A DNA stretch of 32,653 bases. Origin: Cyclobacteriaceae bacterium (GTDB lineage Bacteria > Bacteroidota > Bacteroidia > Cytophagales > Cyclobacteriaceae). Numbering within the stretch: the first letter of the stretch is position 1; each line of letters starts with the position of its first letter. The notes beneath the pieces are model-generated. The model was not told where the DNA came from and made no database searches. It was given only the letters and a program-made list of their open reading frames with translations. Positions 17,091 to 25,861 of this stretch are shown piece by piece. A program made the translations under genes and the position numbers. Where the stretch lies: contig JAGQYI010000018.1 of the NCBI GenBank assembly GCA_020436165.1, positions 1 through 32,653 of the forward strand. The letters are read 5' to 3'.

Positions 17091-18440
17091 TTATACCTTA
17101 CCGATATAATTGAAAGGAGTTATGGCTTTTAACTCCTTTTTTATTTCATCAGAAATAGCAAGTCCATCAATAAATGCCCGTATTGACTCTTTGGTAATTT
17201 TTTCGTTTTTTCGGGTTAGGTCTTTAAGAGCTTCATAAGGTTTTGGGAAACCCTCTCTACGTAAAATATTCTGAATTCCTTCTGCTACAACAGCCCAGTT
17301 GTCTTCAAGGTCAGCGTCAATAGCATACTTGTTAAGCTCAAGCTTGTTCATGCCTTTCATAAGAGATTTTAATGAAATAACCATATGTGCCAAAGGCACA
17401 CCAATGTTTCTTAGAACTGTAGAGTCTGTAAGATCTCTTTGCAGCCTTGAAATTGGAAGTTTAGCTGACAAGTGCTCTAAAAGCGCATTGGCCAAGCCCA
17501 AATTGCCTTCGGCATTTTCAAAATCAATAGGGTTAACCTTGTGGGGCATAGCAGATGAGCCGATTTCTCCGGCTTTGATCTTTTGTTTGAAATACCCCAT
17601 GGATATGTATTGCCATACATCACGCGCAAAATCTATGTAGATAGTATTGATGCGTTTGAGGTTGTCGAACAACGCAGCAAGATTATCATAATGTTCAATT
17701 TGGGTAGTTGGAAAGCTTCGTTTCAATCCTAAGTTCTTATATACAAAACCATCTGCAAACTGGTGCCAGTCAATAGAAGGGTAGGCCACGAAATGTGCAT
17801 TCATATTACCCGTTGCACCTCCAAATTTAGCTGTGTAAGGAATTGTTTTAAGCGAACTGAATTGCCCGTTTAAACGAGCGCTAAACACCTTCATTTCCTT
17901 ACCAAGGGTAGTTGGGGAAGCCGGCTGCCCATGAGTTTTGGCTAGCATGGGTATGTTTGCCCATTCTTCTGCCAAGCGATCAATAGCCTTTTTGGTTTCT
18001 TCCAGCATGGGGGTCAACACTTCTTTCATCCCTTCTTTTAATGAGAGCGGGATAGACGTATTGTTAATATCCTGTGAGGTAAGCCCAAAGTGAATAAATT
18101 CTTTGTATTGTTCCAGCCCAAGCTTGTCGAACGCTTCCTTTAAAAAATATTCGACTGCTTTTACATCATGGTTGGTTGTTTTTTCTGTTTCCTTTATTCG
18201 AAGCGCATCGTTCTCGCTAAAGTTTTTATATAAGTCTCTAAGCTTTTTAAAGGTAGTTTTTTCGAAAGAAGCCAGCTGAGGCAATGGAAGTTCACAAAGT
18301 GCAATAAAATACTCCACCTCTATTCTAACTCTGTATTTTATTAAACCGAACTCCGAAAAATAAGGCCTCAAATCAGTGGTTTGTGTCTGGTAGCGACCAT
18401 CAATGGGAGAAATAGAAGTAAGTGGAGTTGAATTACTCAT
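17091..18440 (-). CDS. purB: Adenylosuccinate lyase
   Basis: This 449-residue enzyme of purine synthesis cleaves SAICAR to AICAR and adenylosuccinate to AMP. The N-terminus LTSISPIDGRYQTQTTDLRPYFSE, TSQDINNTSIPL in the middle, and the fumarase/aspartase superfamily signature SSAMPHKVNPIDFENAEG with its catalytic serine loop are all present. The start at 18440 (MSNSTPL) was chosen. An upstream ATG at 18482 adds 14 residues, lies upstream of a perfect TACTTTTG promoter box (18461-18468), and so would not be transcribed from it. Length matches the E. coli-type PurB branch. Confidence 0.95.
   Translation of the reverse strand: MSNSTPLTSISPIDGRYQTQTTDLRPYFSEFGLIKYRVRIEVEYFIALCELPLPQLASFEKTTFKKLRDLYKNFSENDALRIKETEKTTNHDVKAVEYFLKEAFDKLGLEQYKEFIHFGLTSQDINNTSIPLSLKEGMKEVLTPMLEETKKAIDRLAEEWANIPMLAKTHGQPASPTTLGKEMKVFSARLNGQFSSLKTIPYTAKFGGATGNMNAHFVAYPSIDWHQFADGFVYKNLGLKRSFPTTQIEHYDNLAALFDNLKRINTIYIDFARDVWQYISMGYFKQKIKAGEIGSSAMPHKVNPIDFENAEGNLGLANALLEHLSAKLPISRLQRDLTDSTVLRNIGVPLAHMVISLKSLMKGMNKLELNKYAIDADLEDNWAVVAEGIQNILRREGFPKPYEALKDLTRKNEKITKESIRAFIDGLAISDEIKKELKAITPFNYIGKV
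17113..17142 (+). terminator. Terminator of the export operon lying within purB
   Basis: A perfect 10-pair stem joins AAAGGAGTTA (17113-17122) and TAACTCCTTT (17130-17139) around a 7-base loop. A run of six T on the plus strand covers 17137-17142. It lies 26 bases past the tolC-type stop and inside the last codons of purB on the opposite strand. It therefore doubles as coding sequence for the PurB C-terminus (around ELKAITPF). Confidence 0.8.
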
Positions 18441-18460
18441 TTGCTTGTGTTTGGAAGGTG

Positions 18461-18468
18461 CAAAAGTA
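18461..18468 (-). promoter_or_regulatory. purB promoter, -7 box
   Basis: On the minus strand this reads TACTTTTG, a full match to the Bacteroidota -7 box TAnnTTTG, 20 bases upstream of the purB ATG at 18440. No clear TTTG -33 box is seen at the usual distance. A leader of about 13 bases is predicted, which supports the downstream purB start. Confidence 0.5.
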
Positions 18469-18534
18469 GTGAAAATTGGCAACTGGAAGTTGTCATTAAT
18501 TAACTTTCCTTACAGGAGTGGTGGTTTTTGTTAC

Positions 18535-18542
18535 TACTTTTG
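18535..18542 (+). promoter_or_regulatory. Reductase gene promoter, -7 box
   Basis: TACTTTTG matches TAnnTTTG fully and lies 33 bases upstream of the ATG at 18576. It mirrors the purB box on the other strand, so the two genes are divergently transcribed from near-symmetrical boxes 66 bases apart. No good -33 TTTG is seen. This placement argues against an upstream TTG start at 18528. Confidence 0.5.
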
Positions 18543-18575
18543 TGCCTTGTATTATTAACTATTAAAAGCTGTCAA

Positions 18576-19673
18576 ATGGCGTTTGGATTTTTTAAGAAAA
18601 AGAAAAAAGAAGGAGCAAAAGAGCACTATCATTCACTAACCGTAAAAGAGGTTGTAAGAGAAACAGCAGATGCTATCACCATTGTTTTTGAACAACCTGA
18701 ACCACCAATTGAGTATAAGGCAGGTCAGTTTCTTACTTTGCTGGCAGATATCAACGGGAAAAGTGTGCGCAGGGCATATTCGTTAAGTTCTTCACCATTC
18801 ATAGATAAAGATTTGGCCGTGACGGTAAAAAGGGTTCAGGGAGGTGTAATGTCAAATTACCTGAATGATACGATAAAGGCAGGAGAAGAAATGGAGGTAA
18901 TGGAACCCATGGGGCAGTTTACCACAGAGTTCAAAGCCGATAATAAACGGCACATTGTAATGTTTGGTGGAGGAAGCGGAATTACCCCATTAATGTCGCA
19001 TGCCAAATCTACCATGGTGCAGGAACCTCACAGCATAGTCTCGCTTATCTACGCCAATCGCGACATCAATTCAATTATCTTTAAGGATGCGCTTCAAGAC
19101 CTTGAAACAAAATATGAGGGCCGATTTCGTGTAATCCATATTTTAGATAATGCGCCATTGGAATGGCAGGGACCTTCCGGTTTGCTCAATCATGAAATGC
19201 TAAACGACTTACTGGAGCGAATTCCGAACTGGGGTATTGATAAAACCACGTACATCATGTGCGGACCAGAAGGTATGATGAACAATGTGGAAACCCTTCT
19301 GGCGCAACAAAATATACCGGCAGATCGCATTTTTAAGGAAAGTTTTGTTGCCGGAACAATAAATAAGGAAACTGGTGCAGCTACCGATACTGAAATAAAA
19401 ACACAAACCGTAACCATTATTTACGAAGATGAGGAATACCAGGTAGTGGTTGATCCTAAAACTCACATATTAGATGCTGCACTTGATATGGATATTGATC
19501 TACCTTACTCTTGTCAAAGTGGTTTATGCACTGCCTGCAGAGGTAAATGTGTTTCGGGTAAAGTAAAAATGGATGAAGAGGAAGGATTGTCGAAAGCTGA
19601 AAAAGAAGCAGGCTACGTTCTCCCTTGCGTATCTCACCCACTTACTGACGATGTAAAAATTGAAATTGGGTAA
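18576..19673 (+). CDS. Flavin and 2Fe-2S oxidoreductase, PaaE/ferredoxin-NADP reductase-like
   Basis: This 365-residue protein has three domains. The FAD-binding domain (about 18-120) contains RRAYSLSSSP. The NAD(P)-binding domain (about 125-245) contains MFGGGSGITPLMSH and ends with MCGPEGMM. A C-terminal plant-type ferredoxin domain (about 275-365) has cluster cysteines 313, 318, 321 and 351 spaced C-x4-C-x2-C-x29-C, and an extra Cys325. It passes electrons from NAD(P)H through flavin to the 2Fe-2S centre and on to a partner. PaaE-type phenylacetyl-CoA epoxidase reductases share this layout, but no paa genes are nearby, so the partner is unknown. The start at 18576 (MAFGFFKKKKK) is set by the promoter box and the N-terminal homology. 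Confidence 0.88.
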   Translation: MAFGFFKKKKKEGAKEHYHSLTVKEVVRETADAITIVFEQPEPPIEYKAGQFLTLLADINGKSVRRAYSLSSSPFIDKDLAVTVKRVQGGVMSNYLNDTIKAGEEMEVMEPMGQFTTEFKADNKRHIVMFGGGSGITPLMSHAKSTMVQEPHSIVSLIYANRDINSIIFKDALQDLETKYEGRFRVIHILDNAPLEWQGPSGLLNHEMLNDLLERIPNWGIDKTTYIMCGPEGMMNNVETLLAQQNIPADRIFKESFVAGTINKETGAATDTEIKTQTVTIIYEDEEYQVVVDPKTHILDAALDMDIDLPYSCQSGLCTACRGKCVSGKVKMDEEEGLSKAEKEAGYVLPCVSHPLTDDVKIEIG

Positions 19674-19691
19674 GCTAGTGTTAGAGTAATG

Positions 19692-19769
19692 AGTATTGAG
19701 TAGTTAGACTTTTAAAGTTTATGTTGCCAATACTCGTTAGAACATTCTCAATACTAACTACTCAGTACT
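19692..19769. repeat. Intergenic inverted repeat with 16-base arms
   Basis: AGTATTGAGTAGTTAG (19692-19707) and CTAACTACTCAGTACT (19754-19769) are complementary over 16 bases with one G-U pair, separated by 46 bases. The loop contains another related stretch (CAATACTCGTTAG and TTCTCAATACTAAC). A small palindrome AGTACT-TG-AGTACT follows at 19764-19777. It fills the 113-base gap between the reductase and the M3 peptidase genes. It resembles a dispersed intergenic repeat or a mini palindromic element rather than a terminator, since there is no T run. Confidence 0.6.
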
Positions 19770-19786
19770 TGAGTACTATTTAAATT

Positions 19787-21481
19787 ATGGAAAGAAAATT
19801 TTTAGATAAATCATTTCAGGTAACTACCTGGGAGGAGCTGAAGCCCTATTTTAATGAATTGCTCGAAAGAGAAATAAACAGTAAGGTAGAACTGGTTCAA
19901 TGGTTCAAAGATAGAAGCGAGTTGGAATCGGTAGTGTCTGAAGACCTGGCCTGGCGCTATATTAAAATGACCTGCGATACAGAGAATGAGCAGATTCGGG
20001 ATCGTTTCAATGACTTCATCCAAAATATTGAACCTAAGATAGCTCCACTTTCAGATGCTCTCAACAAAAAAGTAGTCCAAAGTGAATACTTGAAAGATGT
20101 TGAAAAGCAATTAGGTTATGACATAATGATCCGGGAAGTGAAGAAGGAAATAGAGCTTTTTAGAGAAGAGAACATTCCACTCTTCACAGAGATGCAAACG
20201 GAATCGCAGAGGTACGGGCAAATTTCCGGAGCCATGACCATAACTCTTGATGATAAAGAGTTGACCCTGCAACAAGCAGGTGTTGAACTGCAAAGCACGG
20301 ATAGAGAACACAGGGAGAAAGTCTACAATCTGATTTCAGCAAGAAGACTAACCGATAAGGAAAAACTGGATGAGCTATTTGATAAACTAATAGCTGTTAG
20401 GGATAAAGTGGCTAAAAATACAGGCTTCGCTAATTACCGCGATTATAAATTTAAAGCCATGGGGCGTTTTGATTACACTGCCCAGGATTGCTTCGATATG
20501 CACGATTCTATTCAGCATGAAGTTGTGCCCATTTTAAACCAACTGGCTGCAAAGCGTAAGGAGCAGTTAAAGGTTGATGATTTACGACCATTTGATAAAG
20601 CGGTTGACCCGGAAGGTAAAAAGCCATTAAAGGCTTTTGAGTCGGGTGATGACCTGCTCCAAAAAAGCATTAAAGCCTTTGGTCGGATTGACCCTTATTT
20701 TGGAGAGTGCCTGCAAAAAATGGACAAAATGGGACATCTTGATTTGGTGTCAAGAAAAGGTAAAGCACCCGGAGGCTACAACTATCCGCTGGCCGAATCA
20801 GGAGTGCCATTCATTTTTATGAATGCTACTTCTACGCTTCGCGATATGGTTACTCTGATGCACGAAGGAGGCCATGCGGTGCATGCCTTTTTGGCCGACC
20901 CGCTCGAGCTAAACGATTTCAAAAGCACACCTTCGGAGGTGGCCGAGCTGGCCTCCATGTCCATGGAGTTGATATCGATGGATGCCTGGGACGAGTTTTT
21001 CAGTAATGAGGAAGATTTAAAACGAGCCAAATTGGAACACCTGGAGCAATTGATAGAAACCCTGCCTTGGGTGGCTACCATTGACAAGTTCCAGCATTGG
21101 ATTTATGAAAACCCAAACCAGACACATGAAGAGCGCAAAGCCGCCTGGAACCAAATATTTGATGCCTTTACCGATTCCGTAACCGATTGGGAGGGCCTTT
21201 CAGTAAATAAAGACTACCTGTGGCAAAAGCAGTTGCACCTGTACGAAGTGCCTTTTTACTACATCGAGTACGGTATGGCGCAGCTTGGGGCAGTAGCCAT
21301 CTGGAAAAACTACAAGGAAAATAAAAAGAAAGGGTTGGATGGCTATAAGGCAGCTTTAAAATTGGGGTATACTAAAACAATACCTGAGATATACGAGGCA
21401 GCCCAAATCAAATTTGATTTTAGTCAGGAATACATTAAAGAATTGATGAAGTTTGTAAAAGGGGAAATGGAGGCGTTGTAA
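19787..21481 (+). CDS. M3 family oligoendopeptidase (PepF/thimet-like)
   Basis: This 564-residue cytoplasmic zinc peptidase should cut short peptides. The HExxH zinc motif is intact at residues 359-363 (LMHEGGHAVHAF). About 25 residues on comes the second conserved region, STPSEVAELASMSMEL, which supplies the third zinc ligand glutamate. The C-terminal part contains YIEYGMAQLGAVAIW, typical of M3 oligoendopeptidases. No signal peptide is seen. Length is close to that of PepF-type enzymes. It stands alone on this strand, and its stop lies 17 bases from the stop of the convergent membrane-protein gene. Confidence 0.93.
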   Translation: MERKFLDKSFQVTTWEELKPYFNELLEREINSKVELVQWFKDRSELESVVSEDLAWRYIKMTCDTENEQIRDRFNDFIQNIEPKIAPLSDALNKKVVQSEYLKDVEKQLGYDIMIREVKKEIELFREENIPLFTEMQTESQRYGQISGAMTITLDDKELTLQQAGVELQSTDREHREKVYNLISARRLTDKEKLDELFDKLIAVRDKVAKNTGFANYRDYKFKAMGRFDYTAQDCFDMHDSIQHEVVPILNQLAAKRKEQLKVDDLRPFDKAVDPEGKKPLKAFESGDDLLQKSIKAFGRIDPYFGECLQKMDKMGHLDLVSRKGKAPGGYNYPLAESGVPFIFMNATSTLRDMVTLMHEGGHAVHAFLADPLELNDFKSTPSEVAELASMSMELISMDAWDEFFSNEEDLKRAKLEHLEQLIETLPWVATIDKFQHWIYENPNQTHEERKAAWNQIFDAFTDSVTDWEGLSVNKDYLWQKQLHLYEVPFYYIEYGMAQLGAVAIWKNYKENKKKGLDGYKAALKLGYTKTIPEIYEAAQIKFDFSQEYIKELMKFVKGEMEAL

Positions 21482-21498
21482 TGAAGTTAAAATCAATC

Positions 21499-23016
21499 TT
21501 ATTGGGTTTTTGTTCTATTCATTAATTTGATCAACCTCTTTTCTTCAGGAGTCCACTCAAGAAAATATTTTGGGTATGTTGCTCTAATGGTATCATATTC
21601 GTAGCCCCATCCTAATTCATCAAATGTTGTATTGAACAACTCATCGGCCATATTGTTTCTCAACGAATCAACTGTGTAATGCATCATGTCCAAGCCTTCA
21701 ATATACCTTTGATAGTTTATAGTATCATCAGGGCTGTAAATGATCAGATAGTTTGGCGAATATTTTTTAATGAAGCCTGCCATTATATGTTCAATTTTAG
21801 CCGCATTAAACTCTTTGCCGTTAAGCAACATTGAATTGGGAGTTATTGTAAATTCAATTCGGTTATATTCTTTCACATCATTGATACGGTACAACAATGA
21901 TTCAGGGAATCTGATGGTGTATTTTGAAGGGTCAAGATTTTCGGCTGAATCTAAAAGTGAAACTAATTCTCTAGAGTAAACTGGAAACAGGGTTTCTTGG
22001 ATACCCCAATACTTGAAATAGGGATATGAAGAGGGGTACTTTGAATTCTTTGGGATTGTTGAAAACTGTATACAATGTACACCTTCTTTTCTTAGTTCAT
22101 TCTTAAACCAATTAATTTGGCTTAACCTAGTATTCTTATCGGCATGTAGATTAATAATAAAATAGTCTCGTTCCCAATTGGATAATTTGTTTTTTTCTAA
22201 TTCAATAACTTTTTTGATCTCGTTTGGATTTACTTGGTTTTTTGCATCATTCCAGAAAATTAAGGGAGTATCAGATTTTAAACGATCAAATACCATGTAA
22301 ACATCAGTGGTTAAAGAAAACCGCTTAACTCTTGAGAGCGACTTACTTTGTGGTTCTTCAAATGGATAAACTAATTCCACATATTTTAACCTCAATTGGT
22401 TATTGATTTTTTTGTAATCGATCAAATTGAGGGAAGCATATAAGATACTTAAAGCTAAAAATGATGGGAATGCAAATAGAAGCCATTTATAAGATATTCT
22501 TACTCCTAACCTTAAAGTCTGAGACCATATTGTTAGGAACAGTAAAATGGGTAAAGAAATCAATAACCATGGAAAATCATTAATAAAATCTAATTCATTT
22601 TGTTGTGAAAATGAAAAATATAATATCCCCAATATTGATGTCATTCTTGCAAATAATGCAAGGAAGTTCAAAGTAAAAAAAGCTTGATTGTTAAGCACGT
22701 TTCTTTGAATAAATTTTAATTTTCTTTGTCTATACTGTACAGAATTTTCTAAAATAAATTTTGAAGTAATATAGAATCCTATCACTACAGCAATTGAGGC
22801 ATAAAATAAGTTGTAGAAGAAGTTTTCTTTAGTACTTAATTCAAGATAATAACCGGATCCGAAACCGCTGCTAATGAGTATTCGAAAAGATTCTCTAAAT
22901 ATGTAAAAGAGGGCATAAATACCAAATGAATATCCGACTCCAATTATAACACCGGTACTGACTCTTTGCTTGGCAACAACATTTTTAGTTCTTAAAAAGC
23001 CTTTTTTTAAAGACAT
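21499..23016 (-). CDS. Unrecognised membrane protein with possible ExbD/TolR-like periplasmic domains
   Basis: I do not recognise this 505-residue protein as a named family. Five hydrophobic helices are visible (about 18-40, 66-89, 113-136, 148-168, 176-198). With a basic N-terminus inside, this would place the 300-residue C-terminal part in the periplasm. Two segments resemble the ExbD/TolR fold. About 250-322 has a FIINLHADKNTRLSQINWF core then EGVHCIQFST. About 388-455 has LLNGKEFNAAKIEHIM then NYLIIYSPDDTINYQRYIE. The similarity is by eye only. No exbB or tonB gene is nearby. Base composition is a little more A/T rich than its neighbours. It converges on the M3 peptidase and diverges from the propeller gene. 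Confidence 0.7.
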   Translation of the reverse strand: MSLKKGFLRTKNVVAKQRVSTGVIIGVGYSFGIYALFYIFRESFRILISSGFGSGYYLELSTKENFFYNLFYASIAVVIGFYITSKFILENSVQYRQRKLKFIQRNVLNNQAFFTLNFLALFARMTSILGILYFSFSQQNELDFINDFPWLLISLPILLFLTIWSQTLRLGVRISYKWLLFAFPSFLALSILYASLNLIDYKKINNQLRLKYVELVYPFEEPQSKSLSRVKRFSLTTDVYMVFDRLKSDTPLIFWNDAKNQVNPNEIKKVIELEKNKLSNWERDYFIINLHADKNTRLSQINWFKNELRKEGVHCIQFSTIPKNSKYPSSYPYFKYWGIQETLFPVYSRELVSLLDSAENLDPSKYTIRFPESLLYRINDVKEYNRIEFTITPNSMLLNGKEFNAAKIEHIMAGFIKKYSPNYLIIYSPDDTINYQRYIEGLDMMHYTVDSLRNNMADELFNTTFDELGWGYEYDTIRATYPKYFLEWTPEEKRLIKLMNRTKTQ

Positions 23017-23104
23017 ATAAATTATCTCTTTGGATTAGCAATATAGTATTTGCAAAATATCCGGTCAATAGTTAAGCAAATCTTTTGTACGCACTATGTA
23101 AAAA

Positions 23105-23135
23105 TTCGTTCTTTGCTACATCTGTCCTATTTTTG
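23105..23135 (+). promoter_or_regulatory. Promoter of the propeller/MscS gene pair
   Basis: TTCG (23105-23108, one mismatch to TTTG) and a perfect TATTTTTG (23128-23135) are separated by exactly 19 bases, the Bacteroidota spacing. Transcription would begin around 23142, about 25 bases before the TTG start at 23168. A weaker minus-strand candidate for the divergent membrane-protein gene lies at about 23053-23080 (TTTG-N17-TATTTTG). Confidence 0.5.
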
Positions 23136-23167
23136 GTGTCGTTTAGAATTAATTAGTAACAAATCAA

Positions 23168-25861
23168 TTGAAAAGACCGGAATGGATTTTTGTGGGAGCT
23201 ATTGTAATCATAGCCTCCTACTTTACATACAGTTATTTTTCGAGAAAGAATTCCTTTAAGGAATGGGATCTTGTTCCATCCAATGCCACCCTGGTTTATG
23301 AAACAAAATCGGCTATCGATATTTGGAACAAGTTGGTAACCTCCAAAGAATGGGAAACCCTGGGCGAGATCAAAGAGTTTGCCTCTATGAATCAAACTCT
23401 TCAATTGCTCGATACCCTAAGTGGAGGCAATGGGCAACTTGCCTCAATAATTAATAGCAGCAATCTATTGATTTCGGCTCATGTTACCTCTCAAAATAGT
23501 TTTGGTGAGATATTCTATATACCCTTAGGACAAACAGGCCATACTGCATTTCTTAATCTATTGATGAATGCTCAAAAAGAGCTCAAGCTCAAAAAGAACC
23601 AGAGAGTGTATCAGTCGCAAACTATTTATGAATTGATAGGTTCGTCTGCCAAACTATCTTACATTGTTCACAAAAATACGCTTGTGATCAGTAGTGAGGC
23701 CTTTTTAGTGGAGGATGTGGTGCGAAACATCCAGTCCGGATTTGAAAATAACTTCAGGCATAAATACCCAATGCTTAAGGGTAACCCAAGCTTTGCTACC
23801 GATGAAGGCAACTTGTATGTAAATGGAACAGAATTGCCCCTTTTCGCGGATACTTTTTTAAGTGTAAAAAATAAAAGCTATGGATCAACACTCTTGGCAA
23901 CGGCCCTGTTTTTTGATTTATCGCTCAGCGACAACGGGGTGCTTGCAAGTGGGTTTGCGTTTAAAGGCAATGAAAACTCACTCATAACCACCTTTAAAGA
24001 CCAACAGGCTGTTGGGTTTAATTTAAATAACCTAATCCCTGAAAATACCGCAGTACTTGAACATTATGGTTCATCAAACATGTCAGGTTGGTATCAAAAA
24101 TGGCTTGAGTTAATCAAAACAGGCAAAAAGAAAGATAAAGTTGATGAAGAGACAGGCAAAAAATTTATCGATTTTATGGGTAAGGAAATGGCTGTACTTA
24201 CCCTGCAGTCGGTTGATACGGAACATCCTGACAAGCTTTTTATTGGAGAGCTTTCCGACAATGCAGGAATGTACAATCTCTTAAATAAAATAGCAGAAAG
24301 TCAACTGAGTGAAACAAATGATAGCCTGTACGTAGAAGGGTATGCGGGATATGAAATACGATTGATAGACAAGAAATCTGTTTTAGAGCAGTGTTTTGGT
24401 TCTTCTTTTAAGGGATTTGGGAGTACCTATTATTTGATTTATGGAAACTACCTGATTATTGCTAACAGTGCTGAAACTCTGAGAAACTGGATTATAACCA
24501 TTGAAGACGATTATACCTGGGGCAAGTCTGTTCAAATGAATACCTTTTTTAAGGATATGCTCACCGAAGCCAATTACACTTACGTAACCAACCTGGAATA
24601 CAGCTGGAACCTGTTTAGGAACAATTTCAATGAAGAGGTAAGAAACTGGGCGACACAAAACTCTTCACAAATTAAAAATTTTGGCCTTGTAGCTTTCCAG
24701 GTTTCGAATCTCGACAACAGGTATTATGCAAACCTCAATATTAGTTATCGCCAAAAGCCTGCTTTGATTGTAAAAAATAATGTTAAGGATAAAACCACCA
24801 TTCAGTTGGTTAATCCAATTGCTGTAAAACCCAAAGTTGTACGAAATCACGCCAACGGGGCATGGGAAATCTTGGTTCAGGATTCGCTGCAGCATCTAAT
24901 GTTGCTCAATGCCAATGGGGAGGTTTTGTGGGATGATTCATTGCGTGCAAAAATGAGTGATGCTGTTTTCCAGCTTGACTACTACAAAAACAATAAACTT
25001 CAGTATTTGCTTCATACGGATAGTTCACTTTATATAATTGACAGAAACGGAGATAATGTAGCCAGCTATCCTGATAAAATGGATTACAGAATTAACCAAA
25101 TGTTCCTGATTGATTACGACCGGTCTAAAAACTACCGCATTTTGCTAAGCGATTACTTTGGTAATTTGCGTATGTACGATCAGGAAGGGAATTCATTGGA
25201 AGGCTGGAACCCCAACGCATTTAATACAACATTAACAGATGATATCTTTCACATTAGAGTTAGAGGCAAGGACAGGATTGTAGTGCCTTTGAGCAAAGGT
25301 GTGGTGTATCTTACAAATAGGAGGGGAGAGCCCGTTCCCGGTTTCCCTCTTGATTTGGGAGTAGGTTTAACTACAAATCTGTTTTTTGAACCTGGAGATA
25401 GTTTTGAAGACTCTAAGTTCACGACTATTTCCAAAGACGGGCTGGTGATTCATTTTACAATGGCAGGAAAAATGCTTTCGCGGAATCAACTTTTCAAAGA
25501 GTCAGCACAATCCAATTTTGAACTCATACCGGAAAGCCAGGGCAAGGATTTCGTTTTCGTTAGAAACGATCTTGGTAGGTTGGCAGTTCTGGATAAAGAA
25601 GGCGGGGTGCTTTTTGAAAAAGACTATGTTACACCAAAAGAAAGGATTGTTCAGTATTATAATTTCGGTGCAGACCGTAAGCTTTTTGTAGTTAAGAATG
25701 GTTCTACGGTTTACTTGTACGATCAGTACGGGAAGTTATTAAATGCAAAACCATTATCGTCTGATTTTCCCGTTTCGGTGGTGTATTTTAGCAACGACAA
25801 TGTTTGCCAGATTTACCTGGCTCATTCAAACACAATAGAGATAAAGCAAATCAATTTCTAA
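23168..25861 (+). CDS. Membrane-anchored protein with DUF3352-like region and C-terminal propeller-like repeats
   Basis: This 897-residue protein starts with TTG, there being no in-frame ATG near the N-terminus. A single transmembrane anchor covers about 6-24. The following part opens with KEWDLVPSNATLVYETKSA, reminiscent of DUF3352-type proteins of unknown function (low certainty). From about 565 to the end, repeated blade-like units can be seen: LYIIDRNGDNV, LRMYDQEGNSLEGW, VYLTNRRGEPVPGFPL, LAVLDKEGGVLFE and VYLYDQYGKLLN. They suggest a PQQ- or WD40-like beta-propeller outside the cytoplasmic membrane. The stop codon shares one base with the next start (TAATG), so the MscS-like channel is probably translated with it. 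No function can be assigned. Confidence 0.75.
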   Translation: MKRPEWIFVGAIVIIASYFTYSYFSRKNSFKEWDLVPSNATLVYETKSAIDIWNKLVTSKEWETLGEIKEFASMNQTLQLLDTLSGGNGQLASIINSSNLLISAHVTSQNSFGEIFYIPLGQTGHTAFLNLLMNAQKELKLKKNQRVYQSQTIYELIGSSAKLSYIVHKNTLVISSEAFLVEDVVRNIQSGFENNFRHKYPMLKGNPSFATDEGNLYVNGTELPLFADTFLSVKNKSYGSTLLATALFFDLSLSDNGVLASGFAFKGNENSLITTFKDQQAVGFNLNNLIPENTAVLEHYGSSNMSGWYQKWLELIKTGKKKDKVDEETGKKFIDFMGKEMAVLTLQSVDTEHPDKLFIGELSDNAGMYNLLNKIAESQLSETNDSLYVEGYAGYEIRLIDKKSVLEQCFGSSFKGFGSTYYLIYGNYLIIANSAETLRNWIITIEDDYTWGKSVQMNTFFKDMLTEANYTYVTNLEYSWNLFRNNFNEEVRNWATQNSSQIKNFGLVAFQVSNLDNRYYANLNISYRQKPALIVKNNVKDKTTIQLVNPIAVKPKVVRNHANGAWEILVQDSLQHLMLLNANGEVLWDDSLRAKMSDAVFQLDYYKNNKLQYLLHTDSSLYIIDRNGDNVASYPDKMDYRINQMFLIDYDRSKNYRILLSDYFGNLRMYDQEGNSLEGWNPNAFNTTLTDDIFHIRVRGKDRIVVPLSKGVVYLTNRRGEPVPGFPLDLGVGLTTNLFFEPGDSFEDSKFTTISKDGLVIHFTMAGKMLSRNQLFKESAQSNFELIPESQGKDFVFVRNDLGRLAVLDKEGGVLFEKDYVTPKERIVQYYNFGADRKLFVVKNGSTVYLYDQYGKLLNAKPLSSDFPVSVVYFSNDNVCQIYLAHSNTIEIKQINF

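Noticed and set aside
18528-18575. Upstream TTG start of the reductase with a Leu-rich N-terminus that looks like a signal peptide
   Set aside because: It would start before the -7 box at 18535-18542. The reductase is expected to be cytoplasmic and the ATG at 18576 fits the family.
25804-25860. Longer TTG start for the MscS-like gene
   Set aside because: The extension overlaps the upstream coding region out of frame. The ATG at 25861 gives TAATG coupling and a clean signal peptide.
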